Assembly: GCA_964504385.1 (NCBI GenBank)
Contig: CAZDEF010000101.1
Span: forward strand, 1 to 6,294
From: Limiplasma sp964504385
GTDB taxonomy: Bacteria; Bacillota; Clostridia; Christensenellales; Aristaeellaceae
Length of the DNA: 6,294 nucleotides
Direction: 5' to 3'
In this document: positions 1 through 6,294 of the stretch, piece by piece
How the letters are laid out: each line of letters begins with the position of its first letter
Position numbering within the stretch: the first letter of the stretch is position 1
The notes under the pieces: model-generated
What the model was told of the DNA's origin: nothing
Seen by the model: only the letters and a program-made list of their open reading frames with translations
The model's database searches: none
Position numbers and translations under genes: made by a program

Positions 1-7
1 GCATACT

Positions 8-42
8 AAAACGCCATGCTTTCTCTTGAAAACATGGCGTTT
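8..42 (-). terminator. Probable intrinsic terminator of the operon
   Basis: Bases 9-18 (AAACGCCATG) and 33-42 (CATGGCGTTT) form a 10-bp stem. After one mismatch the interior can extend by four pairs (20-23 with 28-31) around a 4-base loop. On the minus strand the stem runs into a short T run (11-8, TTTT then AG). The U run is weak, so efficiency is uncertain. The near-symmetry means it might also stop a convergent transcript entering from the left. Confidence 0.55.
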
Positions 43-54
43 GTCAACGGTCTG

Positions 55-100
55 ACCCATAAGCAATGCTCCGCCGTGAAGCGGAGCATTGCTTATGGGT
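55..100 (-). repeat. Perfect 20-bp inverted repeat just after mfd
   Basis: Bases 55-74 and 81-100 are exact reverse complements, giving a 20-bp stem with a 6-base loop (TTCACG on the minus strand). It begins 9 bases past the mfd stop codon. No T run follows on either strand, so it is not a standard intrinsic terminator. It could protect the mRNA 3' end, act with the next hairpin, or be one copy of a dispersed palindromic element. An 8-base direct repeat (ATGGGTTC, 95-102 and 104-111) overlaps its right arm and the mfd stop. Confidence 0.85.
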
Positions 101-109
101 TCCATGGGT

Positions 110-3100
110 TCAATCGCCGCTGGATCCTGCGGCGGGCGTGCTTTGGGCCTTCAAGGCCATCAGCTCGTCGTGCACTTTCGTCATTACATAGATGCTGGTC
201 TCCAGCGCCTGCTCCGCGTCCATGCGGGGCTGCACCAGCACAAGCTCCGGCGTTTTGCCCACGTTGAAGCGCAGACGCTTGTCTGTGCGGCTGACGGCTT
301 CAAAGAGCAGCGCGGGATCCGGCAGGAATTTTTCGTCCATGCGCATGTGCACGCCGTCCGGACGCAGGAAGAGGTGGCTCACGCCCAGCTTGCGGGTCAC
401 GCCGCGCAGCTGGGCTATGCGCATCAGGTTGATCACCGGCTGCGGAATGTCGCCAAAACGGTCGATCAATTCTTCCTCGATATCCATGCGGCCGGTGCTG
501 TCCTGGATCATGGCGATGCGCTTGTAGATCTCCACGCGCAGCTTTTCCTGCGGCACATAGTTTTCGGGCAGGAAGGCGTCCACCTTCAGCTCCACGCGGG
601 TGTCCAGCTCGGGGGTGGTCTCCACGCCCTGCACCTCGCCCACCGCCTGCTCGATCAGCTTGACGTACATATCGTAGCCAACGGTCGTGAGGTGGCCGCT
701 CTGCTGCGGCCCCAGCACATCGCCCGCGCCGCGGATCTCCAGATCGCGCATGGCGATGCGGTAGCCCGCGCCAAATTCGGTAAACTCGCGGATGGCGCTC
801 AGTCGCTGCTCTGCTGTTTCGGACAGCATGCGCCCGCCACGCACGGTGAAGTAGGCATAGGCCTGACGGTTGCTGCGGCCCACGCGGCCGCGGATCTGGT
901 ACAGCTGGCTCAGGCCGAAACGGTCTGCGTCAAACACGATCAGCGTGTTGGCATCCGGCACGTCCAGACCGCTTTCCACAATGGTGGTGCACAGCAGCAC
1001 GTCATACGCACCAGCGTAGAAATCCAGCATCACGTCCTCCAGCGCATTTTCGCGCATCTGGCCGTGGGCGATCCCCACGCGCGCATCCGGCACCAGCGCC
1101 TTGATGCGCTCGTGCATCTGTTCGATGGAGCGCACGCGGTTATACAGGAAGTAGACCTGCCCGCCGCGCGCCATCTCGCGGCGGATGGCTTCGCGGATGA
1201 CGGCGTCCGAATATTCCATCACATAGGTCTTGACCGGCAGGCGCTCCTCCGGCGGCGTTTCCAGAATGCTCATGTCGCGGATGCCCACCATGCTCATGTG
1301 CAGCGTGCGCGGGATGGGCGTGGCCGACAGGGTGAGCACATCCACGCGCGTTTTCATGTGCTGGATGGCTTCCTTGTGGTTCACGCCGAAACGCTGTTCT
1401 TCATCCACGATGAGCAGCCCCAGATCCTTGTACTGCACGTCCTTGTTGAGCAGCCTGTGCGTGCCCACCACCAGATCCAGATTGCCCTCCTTGAGTTTGC
1501 GGGCAATCTCCTTCTGCTCCTTGGCGGTGCGGAAACGGCTGAGCATGTCAAACTTGACTGGGAAACCGGCAAAGCGCTTCTTGATGGTGTTGTAGTGCTG
1601 CTGCACCAAAATGGTGGTGGGCGCAAGAATGGCCACCTGCTTGCCCTCCACCACGGCTTTGAACGCAGCGCGAAGCGCTACCTCGGTCTTGCCGTAGCCA
1701 ACATCGCCGCAGAGCAGACGGTCCATGTTGCGGTCGCTTTCCATGTCCGCTTCGATCTGGGCCACGCTCTTTTGCTGATCCTCGGTCAGCTCGTAGGGGA
1801 ACATGTCCTCAAACTCCTGCTGCCAAGGGTTTTCGTGGCTGAAGGCATAGCCGGTGTTTTTGGCGCGCTTGGCGTACAGCTCTGCCAAGTCGAAGGCCAG
1901 CTTTTTGATGCTGGCTTTCACCTTGCTCTTCTGCCGCTCCCACTCCTGCCCGCCCAGCCTGTTGAGCTTGGGCAGGCTGTGCTCCGCGCCGATGAACTTG
2001 GTAACGCGGTCGAACTGGTCGGCTGGTACATAGAGCTTATCGCTCCCGGCGTACTGGATGAGCAGATAGTCGCGCTTTGCGCCGTCGTTGTCCAGCTGCA
2101 CAACGCCCTTGTACAATCCCACGCCGTGCAGGTCGTGCACCACATAGTCGCCCACCTTCAGGTCGGTGAAGCTGGCGATGCGCTCGCCCGCGTTCTGCTT
2201 CTTTTTGGCGCGCTGGTAAGCGGTGCCGTAGATGTCGGTATCGCTGAGCACCACCAGATTGGCCGCATCGTGAAGGAAGCCCTTGCCATAGGCCACGGGC
2301 AGCAGAATGACCTCGCGGGTGATGAGATTGCCGTCCAGCGTTTCGCTGTACACGCTGGGCACGCCCTGCTCCTCCAGCGCCTTTTGCAGGCGGCGGCCGC
2401 GCGCTTCGCCGCCGGTGAGCAGCACGATGGCATGACCGGCCTGCTTCCATTTGGCAATGTCCTGCTTGAGCGGTTCCAGACGGCTCTGGTAGGGCATGGC
2501 GGGCTTGGAGCCGAAAACGATGGCCTGCGTGGGCTTCAGCCGCCCGGAGGTGGCGATGACGTCCGACAGGGTAACGCAGGGGCGCTGCTGCCAGTCAGAC
2601 AGCAGATCCTCATAAACGAAGCGCAGGGACTGCTGGTCATCGAAGGCGTCGCCGCGCAGACGTGCATCCTCATAGGCCTCGGTAAAGCTGCTCTGCGATG
2701 CACGCACGCGGCTCTGGTACTGATCCGGGCGATCCATCAGCAAAATGGGATCGGCCAGATAATCCGTGACCGGCACGGTGCGTTCGCACAGTACGTTCAT
2801 CCACATGGGCGCGGTGCGGATGCTCTGCCCGGCGCGGATGCGCTCCACATCATCGAGGTGGCGCTTCCAGTTCAGCTCCTCCTCGGTCATGGGCTTTTGT
2901 GCCTTCTCGCCGGATCTGCCCTCCTTGAGCAGATCCTCGGTCATTTCCAGCGCGTCCAGCTCGCTCAAAAAGGCATCCAGCGACGGCAGACCGTCCTCTT
3001 CTGCAGCCTCGGGCACGGCTTCTTCCGTCGGCTCCGCCATGGCGTGGCCGGCGCCCTTGTCCAGCGCCGCCTTCAAACGGTCGGCTGCCGACTGCGCATC

Positions 3101-3790
3101 CTCGATCAGGCATTCGGTAGCGGGCGAAAGGCGGATGGTCTTGATGCGGGCGATGCTGCGCTGGCTGATGCAGTCGAAGCGGCGCAGGCTGTCCACCTCG
3201 TCGTCGAAAAACTCAATGCGTACAGCGTCCGGCGCGTTGGCCGGAAACACATCGAGGATCGAGCCGCGCATGGCGCATTGGCCCTGCCCTTCCACCATGG
3301 CTACGCGCTCGTACCCGTTTTCCATCAGCTCTTTGATGAGCTGCTCCGGCGCGTGGCGCTCGCCCTCGGCGAGGGTGATGACGGCTTTGCGGAAACGATC
3401 CGCCGGCGCGCAGCGGTCCAGCAGCGCGTCCACGCTGGCGCACAGCACCTTCACCCGGCCCTGCGCCAGCGCGTCCAGCACGCTCAGGCGCTGCCATGTG
3501 CTTTCGCGGCTCATGGCGGCGCGGCTGAACTGCACGTCGCGCGCGGGCAGCACCATGCTGCCGCCGCCCAGCAGACGGTCGATATCCTGCGACTGCTTCT
3601 GCGCCACCAGCTCGGACGGCGATATCAGCAGCACAGGGCGGCCTGTCTTGTACGCAAGGGCGGCGGCCACAAACGGGCGCTCGCCCTCGGCGATCTCAGA
3701 AAGGGCGGTGCAGTCGCCCGCGTTCAGGCGGGAAAGCAGCTGCTGCCACTGGGGCAGATCCGCATAGGCGGTAAACAGGCCTTCGTTCAT
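110..3790 (-). CDS. mfd: Transcription-repair coupling factor Mfd (ATP-dependent DNA translocase)
   Basis: A 1226-residue cytoplasmic protein that recognises RNA polymerase stalled at DNA lesions, pushes it forward or off by ATP-driven translocation, and recruits UvrA for nucleotide excision repair. The UvrB-like N-terminal module is at about 1-215, including the RGSILDVFP motif at 175-183 in the UvrA-binding region. The CarD-like RNA polymerase interaction domain is at about 543-601 (KVGDYVVHDLHGVGLYKG, then LYVPADQF). The RecG-like superfamily 2 motor follows: Walker A GDVGYGKT at 695-702, DEEQ box at 796-799, SAT at 822-824, motif V around 935-949 and motif VI QIRGRVGRS at 965-973. The TRG translocation motif is at about 1006-1042, and the C-terminal autoinhibitory domain at about 1065-1200. 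All key motifs look intact. It is slightly longer than typical members (about 1150-1180 residues), partly through an acidic Ala/Glu-rich stretch at about 242-300. The ATG overlaps the pth stop as ATGA, with AAGGAG 7 bases upstream (3803-3798). This is the last gene of the operon. Confidence 0.98.
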   Translation of the reverse strand: MNEGLFTAYADLPQWQQLLSRLNAGDCTALSEIAEGERPFVAAALAYKTGRPVLLISPSELVAQKQSQDIDRLLGGGSMVLPARDVQFSRAAMSRESTWQRLSVLDALAQGRVKVLCASVDALLDRCAPADRFRKAVITLAEGERHAPEQLIKELMENGYERVAMVEGQGQCAMRGSILDVFPANAPDAVRIEFFDDEVDSLRRFDCISQRSIARIKTIRLSPATECLIEDAQSAADRLKAALDKGAGHAMAEPTEEAVPEAAEEDGLPSLDAFLSELDALEMTEDLLKEGRSGEKAQKPMTEEELNWKRHLDDVERIRAGQSIRTAPMWMNVLCERTVPVTDYLADPILLMDRPDQYQSRVRASQSSFTEAYEDARLRGDAFDDQQSLRFVYEDLLSDWQQRPCVTLSDVIATSGRLKPTQAIVFGSKPAMPYQSRLEPLKQDIAKWKQAGHAIVLLTGGEARGRRLQKALEEQGVPSVYSETLDGNLITREVILLPVAYGKGFLHDAANLVVLSDTDIYGTAYQRAKKKQNAGERIASFTDLKVGDYVVHDLHGVGLYKGVVQLDNDGAKRDYLLIQYAGSDKLYVPADQFDRVTKFIGAEHSLPKLNRLGGQEWERQKSKVKASIKKLAFDLAELYAKRAKNTGYAFSHENPWQQEFEDMFPYELTEDQQKSVAQIEADMESDRNMDRLLCGDVGYGKTEVALRAAFKAVVEGKQVAILAPTTILVQQHYNTIKKRFAGFPVKFDMLSRFRTAKEQKEIARKLKEGNLDLVVGTHRLLNKDVQYKDLGLLIVDEEQRFGVNHKEAIQHMKTRVDVLTLSATPIPRTLHMSMVGIRDMSILETPPEERLPVKTYVMEYSDAVIREAIRREMARGGQVYFLYNRVRSIEQMHERIKALVPDARVGIAHGQMRENALEDVMLDFYAGAYDVLLCTTIVESGLDVPDANTLIVFDADRFGLSQLYQIRGRVGRSNRQAYAYFTVRGGRMLSETAEQRLSAIREFTEFGAGYRIAMRDLEIRGAGDVLGPQQSGHLTTVGYDMYVKLIEQAVGEVQGVETTPELDTRVELKVDAFLPENYVPQEKLRVEIYKRIAMIQDSTGRMDIEEELIDRFGDIPQPVINLMRIAQLRGVTRKLGVSHLFLRPDGVHMRMDEKFLPDPALLFEAVSRTDKRLRFNVGKTPELVLVQPRMDAEQALETSIYVMTKVHDELMALKAQSTPAAGSSGD

Positions 3791-4401
3791 TCGGCGGCTC
3801 CTTCTTCCGGCTGGGGTTCGGGTTTGGCTTTCTTGGGCTTCTTGGTATTATACTTGCACATCGCGCTTTCAATACCGTTTTGGATGTAATCCACGATCGC
3901 ATCGGCGGCCAGCTCAAAGGCGCGATCCATCGCGTCCTGTTCCTCGCCGATGTAGTGCCCCAGCACCCAGTCCACCAGCTCGTAGCCGTCGCGCCGCTGT
4001 CCCACGCCCACGCGCAGCCGGGGAAAGTTTTCGTATCCCAGCAGCCCCACGATGGAGCGCATGCCGTTGTGCGTGCCGGCGGAGCCGTTTTTGCGGATGC
4101 GGATAAAGCCGGGCGCAAGGTCGATGTCGTCATAGGCCACCAGCAGGTTTTCCGGGTCGATCTTGTAGTAGTTCATCAGGCGGAGCACCGCCTCGCCGCT
4201 CAGGTTCATATACGTCTGCGGCAGGGCGAGGATCACCTTCTGCCCGCCTACGAAGCACTCGCCGATGAGCGCTTCGTCCTTTTGACGTGCGATGGATACG
4301 TTCAGCTTTTTCGCCAGCTTTTCCAGCACATCGAAGCCGACGTTGTGGCGGGTATGCGCATATTTGTCTCCGGGGTTGCCCAGACCGACGATCAGATACA
4401 T
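3787..4401 (-). CDS. pth: Peptidyl-tRNA hydrolase (bacterial Pth family)
   Basis: A 204-residue cytosolic esterase that cleaves the ester bond between peptide and tRNA in peptidyl-tRNAs dropped from ribosomes, recycling tRNA. It begins MYLIVGLGNPG, the family's N-terminal signature. Expected active-site residues by comparison with E. coli Pth are Asn9, the catalytic His19 in TRHNVGF, Asn66 in YMNLSG, Asp91 in YDDIDLAPG, and Asn112 in GSAGTHNGMRSI. The body matches the usual length of about 190 residues. Beyond about residue 185 there is a Lys/Pro/Glu-rich tail (KKPKKAKPEPQPEEGAAE), probably disordered. I chose the ATG at 4401 because AAGGAG (4413-4408) lies 6 bases upstream and the family homology starts there; a frame reaching 31 codons further has no homology-like sequence. 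The start overlaps the upstream membrane-protein gene by 10 bases and the stop overlaps mfd, so translation is probably coupled on both sides. Confidence 0.97.
   Translation of the reverse strand: MYLIVGLGNPGDKYAHTRHNVGFDVLEKLAKKLNVSIARQKDEALIGECFVGGQKVILALPQTYMNLSGEAVLRLMNYYKIDPENLLVAYDDIDLAPGFIRIRKNGSAGTHNGMRSIVGLLGYENFPRLRVGVGQRRDGYELVDWVLGHYIGEEQDAMDRAFELAADAIVDYIQNGIESAMCKYNTKKPKKAKPEPQPEEGAAE
3798..3803 (-). promoter_or_regulatory. Ribosome binding site of mfd, inside the end of pth
   Basis: AAGGAG with a 7-base spacer before the mfd ATG at 3790. The same bases encode Glu-Gly in the EEGAAE end of Pth. Together with the ATGA start-stop overlap this points to ribosome reinitiation from pth into mfd. 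Confidence 0.85.
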
Positions 4402-5912
4402 GTGGATCTCCTTTTCACAAGCGTGGGTTGGTCCAGCGCGACGCTGGCCAGAATGACGAAGAAGGGCGCGTACAGGAACAGGTAGCGCGGCCACACCTCA
4501 AACAGCAGCAGGTAAGCCGTAGCCCCCAGCAGCGTGAGCGAAAGCAGCGCTACGGCGGGATCCCTGCGCCCGCGCAGGGCAGCAGCGGCGCACAGGGTGA
4601 GCAGCGTGAGCCACAGCCACTGCGCCGTGGCCTGACACGCAGGCATCAACGCGCCGCGCTTGTGGTACAGGCTGCGCAGGAAGGTGCTGAGCGCGTCCGT
4701 GCGCTTGGGGAGTTCCAGCTCCAGAAAGCTGGTGTGCGAGGCGAAGGAGCCGTCGGCGTAGGCTTTGTAGGCCTTGACCGCAAAGAACTGGACATTGCCG
4801 ATGAAGCCGCGCTCCTTCACGCGTTCCCACGCGCGGCTCAGGTTGGCGCTGCGCCGTTCGGACAGGGAGGCGTAGGATTGGGAGACGGCCACGTCATCCG
4901 GCGAATGGCCGCCATAGGTCTCGCCGTTCATCCCCAGCATCAGGTAATGCGTTTCGCTCAGCTGCTCCTCCGGCACGGCGCTTCCGGCCAGATAGGCGGT
5001 GGAGGCGTCCTGCCACAGCTTGCCCGGCAGCATGCCCGCCAGCACGGCAAGCAGGATCAGCAGCGTCTGCTTCCATCCGGCTCCCTGGCCAGCCAGCAGG
5101 CGGCACAGGCCGAGCAGGGCCAGCGCGATCAGCAAGATGAGCACCGTTGGTTTGATGCTGGCGCCGAAGAAGCACAGCAGCGACACGAGGAACCATTTCA
5201 GCACGGGACGCTGCACCCGCAGATAGACGTATAGCGCCAGCACGGGAAACAGGATGGAGAACACATCCGTGTACGGATACAGCAGATAGGGCGACAGGGC
5301 GATCCAGCCGATGGAGACGGCCAGCGCGGCCCGGAACGCCGTCCGGCTGCGCGTGAGAGCCTGCGTGCAGCGCACGGTGAAATAGGCCGACAGGTTGAGC
5401 AGCACCGCGTCCAGATAGGGCAGCACCACAAAGGGCACCGCCAGACCGAGCCGTACCGCCGCCCACATGGGAAGGGCCTGCAGCAGGGTGAGCGGCGCAT
5501 TGTTGGGGCAGAGCCGGAAATAGTCCGGATTGGACAGCGCCTCGCCGCGCGCCAGCTCTTCCGCCGTGGTGTACACCACCGAAATATCCCAGCCCATTTT
5601 GTACCAGCAGCACCGCGCCACGATGAGCTGCACGGCCAGCACGCCCGCAAACAGCGCACGCAGTCTCCACAAGCTGCTCCGGCTTTCCAGCCGGTTGCCG
5701 CTGCGGGCGCGCAGCCACAGCAGCGCAGCCGCGGCGGCCAGCGCAAACGGGAACAGCGTCAGATTGGACAGCGGGCTCAAACCGGCGTAGTAGCTTTGCA
5801 GCGTGCCCTGCCCCAGCACCAGCAGCCCCAGAATGCAGGCGAGCACCGCGCAGCACAGCACGCTGAAAAAGACGGGAACGGCGCTGAAGAAACGGTTGGC
5901 CTTTCTGAACAT
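4392..5912 (-). CDS. Polytopic membrane protein, probable GT-C-fold glycosyltransferase
   Basis: A 506-residue integral membrane protein with about 11-12 predicted membrane segments. Hydrophobic stretches lie near residues 10-34, 50-67, 84-101, 140-180 (probably two), 193-208, 216-231, 237-271 (two), 281-296, 425-446, 452-470 and 476-494. A large polar loop spans about 298-424. An Asp in the first outside loop (KMGWDISVVY, D109) sits where GT-C enzymes place a catalytic acid. YPYTD is at 212-216, the loop motif LGMNGETYGGHSPDDV at about 326-341, and the last segments carry FEVWPRYLFLYAPFF at 471-485. This layout recalls the PMT/ArnT-like (GT39-type) superfamily, which transfers sugars from polyprenyl-phosphate carriers outside the membrane. 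Substrate and acceptor are unknown. An in-frame GTG at 5921 is only 1 base from AAGGAG (5928-5923), whereas the ATG at 5912 is 10 bases away, so I prefer the ATG. It is the first protein gene after rnpB and overlaps pth. The membrane-protein call is secure; the enzyme class is inferred. Confidence 0.82.
   Translation of the reverse strand: MFRKANRFFSAVPVFFSVLCCAVLACILGLLVLGQGTLQSYYAGLSPLSNLTLFPFALAAAAALLWLRARSGNRLESRSSLWRLRALFAGVLAVQLIVARCCWYKMGWDISVVYTTAEELARGEALSNPDYFRLCPNNAPLTLLQALPMWAAVRLGLAVPFVVLPYLDAVLLNLSAYFTVRCTQALTRSRTAFRAALAVSIGWIALSPYLLYPYTDVFSILFPVLALYVYLRVQRPVLKWFLVSLLCFFGASIKPTVLILLIALALLGLCRLLAGQGAGWKQTLLILLAVLAGMLPGKLWQDASTAYLAGSAVPEEQLSETHYLMLGMNGETYGGHSPDDVAVSQSYASLSERRSANLSRAWERVKERGFIGNVQFFAVKAYKAYADGSFASHTSFLELELPKRTDALSTFLRSLYHKRGALMPACQATAQWLWLTLLTLCAAAALRGRRDPAVALLSLTLLGATAYLLLFEVWPRYLFLYAPFFVILASVALDQPTLVKRRSTCI
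4408..4413 (-). promoter_or_regulatory. Ribosome binding site of pth, inside the upstream gene
   Basis: AAGGAG, followed by a 6-base spacer and the pth ATG at 4401. It lies within the final codons of the membrane protein gene (encoding KRRS), whose stop codon comes after the pth start. This arrangement supports translational coupling and fixes the pth start. Confidence 0.85.
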
Positions 5913-5922
5913 GCGTCTCACG

Positions 5923-5928
5923 CTCCTT
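5923..5928 (-). promoter_or_regulatory. Ribosome binding site deciding the start of the membrane protein gene
   Basis: AAGGAG on the minus strand. It is 1 base from an in-frame GTG at 5921, too close to use, and 10 bases from the ATG at 5912. It therefore favours the ATG as the true start, shortening the longest possible protein by three residues. Confidence 0.7.
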
Positions 5929-5939
5929 GTGGATAACCG

Positions 5940-5965
5940 AAAAAAGCGAGCCTTTGGGCCCGCTT
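5940..5965 (-). terminator. Intrinsic terminator downstream of rnpB
   Basis: Read on the minus strand, AAGCGGGCC (5965-5957) and GGCTCGCTT (5952-5944) form a 9-bp stem with one G-U wobble around a CAAA loop. The outer A-T pairs merge into a run of six Ts (5945-5940). This is a textbook Rho-independent terminator about 22 bases past the estimated rnpB 3' end. Its T run finishes only 11 bases before the ribosome binding site of the next gene, so it may be leaky or serve as a processing and attenuation point. Confidence 0.88.
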
Positions 5966-5986
5966 GTCATGAATGAGGGATCGCTG

Positions 5987-6294
5987 CCGGTGCGGTCGTA
6001 AGCCGAGTTCTGTCGTTGGACGATCATCTATCTGTGCCGTGCGTTGCCGCACAGCGTAGCGATCTCTTCAGAAGCACGACGGGCCGCCGTATCGCTTCTG
6101 TTCGGATCTTGCATCAGGTGGGGTTTACAGCGCGCTTCTGTTACCAGAGCGCGGGTGAGCTCTTACCTCGCCTTTCCATCCTTACCTGCCGCAAAAGCGG
6201 CGGGCGGTCTCTTTCTGTTGCACTTTCCTTGGAGTTGCCTCCACCGGCCGTTAACCGGCACCCTGCCCTGTGATGCTCGGACTTTCCTCACGGT
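5987..6294 (-). ncRNA. rnpB: RNase P RNA, bacterial class A, 5' part missing
   Basis: This is the catalytic RNA of RNase P, which trims 5' leaders from precursor tRNAs. Conserved blocks are GAGGAAAGTCCG (6289-6278, 5' strand of the P4 region) and ACAGAACTCGGCTTA (6013-5999, its partner near the 3' end). GGTAAGG and GGTAAGAGCTCACC lie in the specificity domain. P12 is GCCGC-TTTT-GCGGC (6201-6188), and P18 is GTGCG-GCAA-CGCAC (6052-6039) with a GNRA tetraloop. P16 is CAGAAGC (6100-6094) with GCTTCTG (6075-6069), capped by P17, whose loop holds GCCC (6084-6081) able to pair with GGGC (6268-6265) as P6. The P6/P16/P17 set marks class A rather than the Bacillus class B. Roughly the first 60 bases, including the 5' strand of P1, lie beyond the window. 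The mature 3' end is approximate, set where a P1 3' strand (CGACCG onward) should finish. The L15 strand lacks the usual GGU (see findings). Confidence 0.95.

Noticed and set aside
1..109. CRISPR-like or tandem repeat array at the left end
   Set aside because: There are only two unrelated hairpins and one 8-base direct repeat. No repeat-spacer periodicity is present.
89..3889. A 1266-codon open frame on the plus strand opposite mfd
   Set aside because: It lies in codon-for-codon register with mfd, and its openness follows from mfd not using TTA, CTA or TCA. The translation is His/Ala/Gln/Leu-rich with no recognisable domain, and there is no ribosome binding site context, while the minus strand has full Mfd homology.
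4402..4494. Possible N-terminal extension of Pth by 31 residues
   Set aside because: The extension lies inside the membrane protein coding region, resembles no Pth N-terminus, and the AAGGAG before 4401 marks the real start.
4287..5234. Open plus-strand frame of 315 codons opposite pth and the membrane protein
   Set aside because: It is antisense in register with the membrane protein gene. The product is Gln/Arg/Gly-rich and shows no family features.
4894..6027. Minus-strand open frame of 377 codons overlapping the membrane protein and rnpB
   Set aside because: It runs through the rnpB 3' end and the terminator, and its translation is compositionally odd. It is an out-of-frame shadow of the membrane protein gene.
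6016..6273. Plus-strand open frame of 85 codons at the right edge
   Set aside because: It is entirely antisense to conserved RNase P RNA, so the sequence is explained by RNA structure rather than coding.

Overview
The window reads almost entirely on the minus strand. From right to left it carries the RNase P RNA gene (rnpB, 5' end cut off by the window edge), a polytopic membrane protein that looks like a GT-C-fold glycosyltransferase, peptidyl-tRNA hydrolase (pth) and the transcription-repair coupling factor (mfd). Two hairpins close the cluster at the left edge. I see no credible gene on the plus strand; the long plus-strand frames are antisense shadows of the minus-strand genes.

Organism: the DNA is GC-rich (about 60% by eye). 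Shine-Dalgarno sequences are strong AAGGAG types, and pth is directly followed by mfd, an order common in Firmicutes (Bacillota). Bacilli normally have class B RNase P RNA and the small gene fin between pth and mfd; here the RNA is class A and fin is absent. A high-GC lineage of Clostridia, possibly from a gut or metagenomic source, fits best. This is inference from gene order and composition, not a taxonomic assignment.

Layout (minus strand): rnpB (about 6294-5987), an intrinsic terminator (5965-5940), the membrane protein (5912-4392), pth (4401-3787, overlapping the previous gene by 10 bases), mfd (3790-110, overlapping pth by the 4 bases ATGA), a 20-bp perfect hairpin (100-55) and a second hairpin with a short U run (42-8). 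The three protein genes have no gaps between them and each downstream ribosome binding site lies inside the upstream gene, so they are almost certainly one translationally coupled operon. No promoter fits between the rnpB terminator and the operon, so readthrough from rnpB or a promoter inside rnpB probably drives it.

Working together: RNase P matures tRNA 5' ends, Pth recycles peptidyl-tRNA dropped from ribosomes, and Mfd removes stalled RNA polymerase and recruits UvrA. These are housekeeping information-processing functions. The membrane glycosyltransferase-like protein is the outlier. I found no mobile element, CRISPR array, tRNA gene or new defence-type system. The points most worth checking are the apparent loss of the L15 GGU motif in the RNase P RNA, the unusually long hairpin behind mfd, and the rnpB-operon junction.
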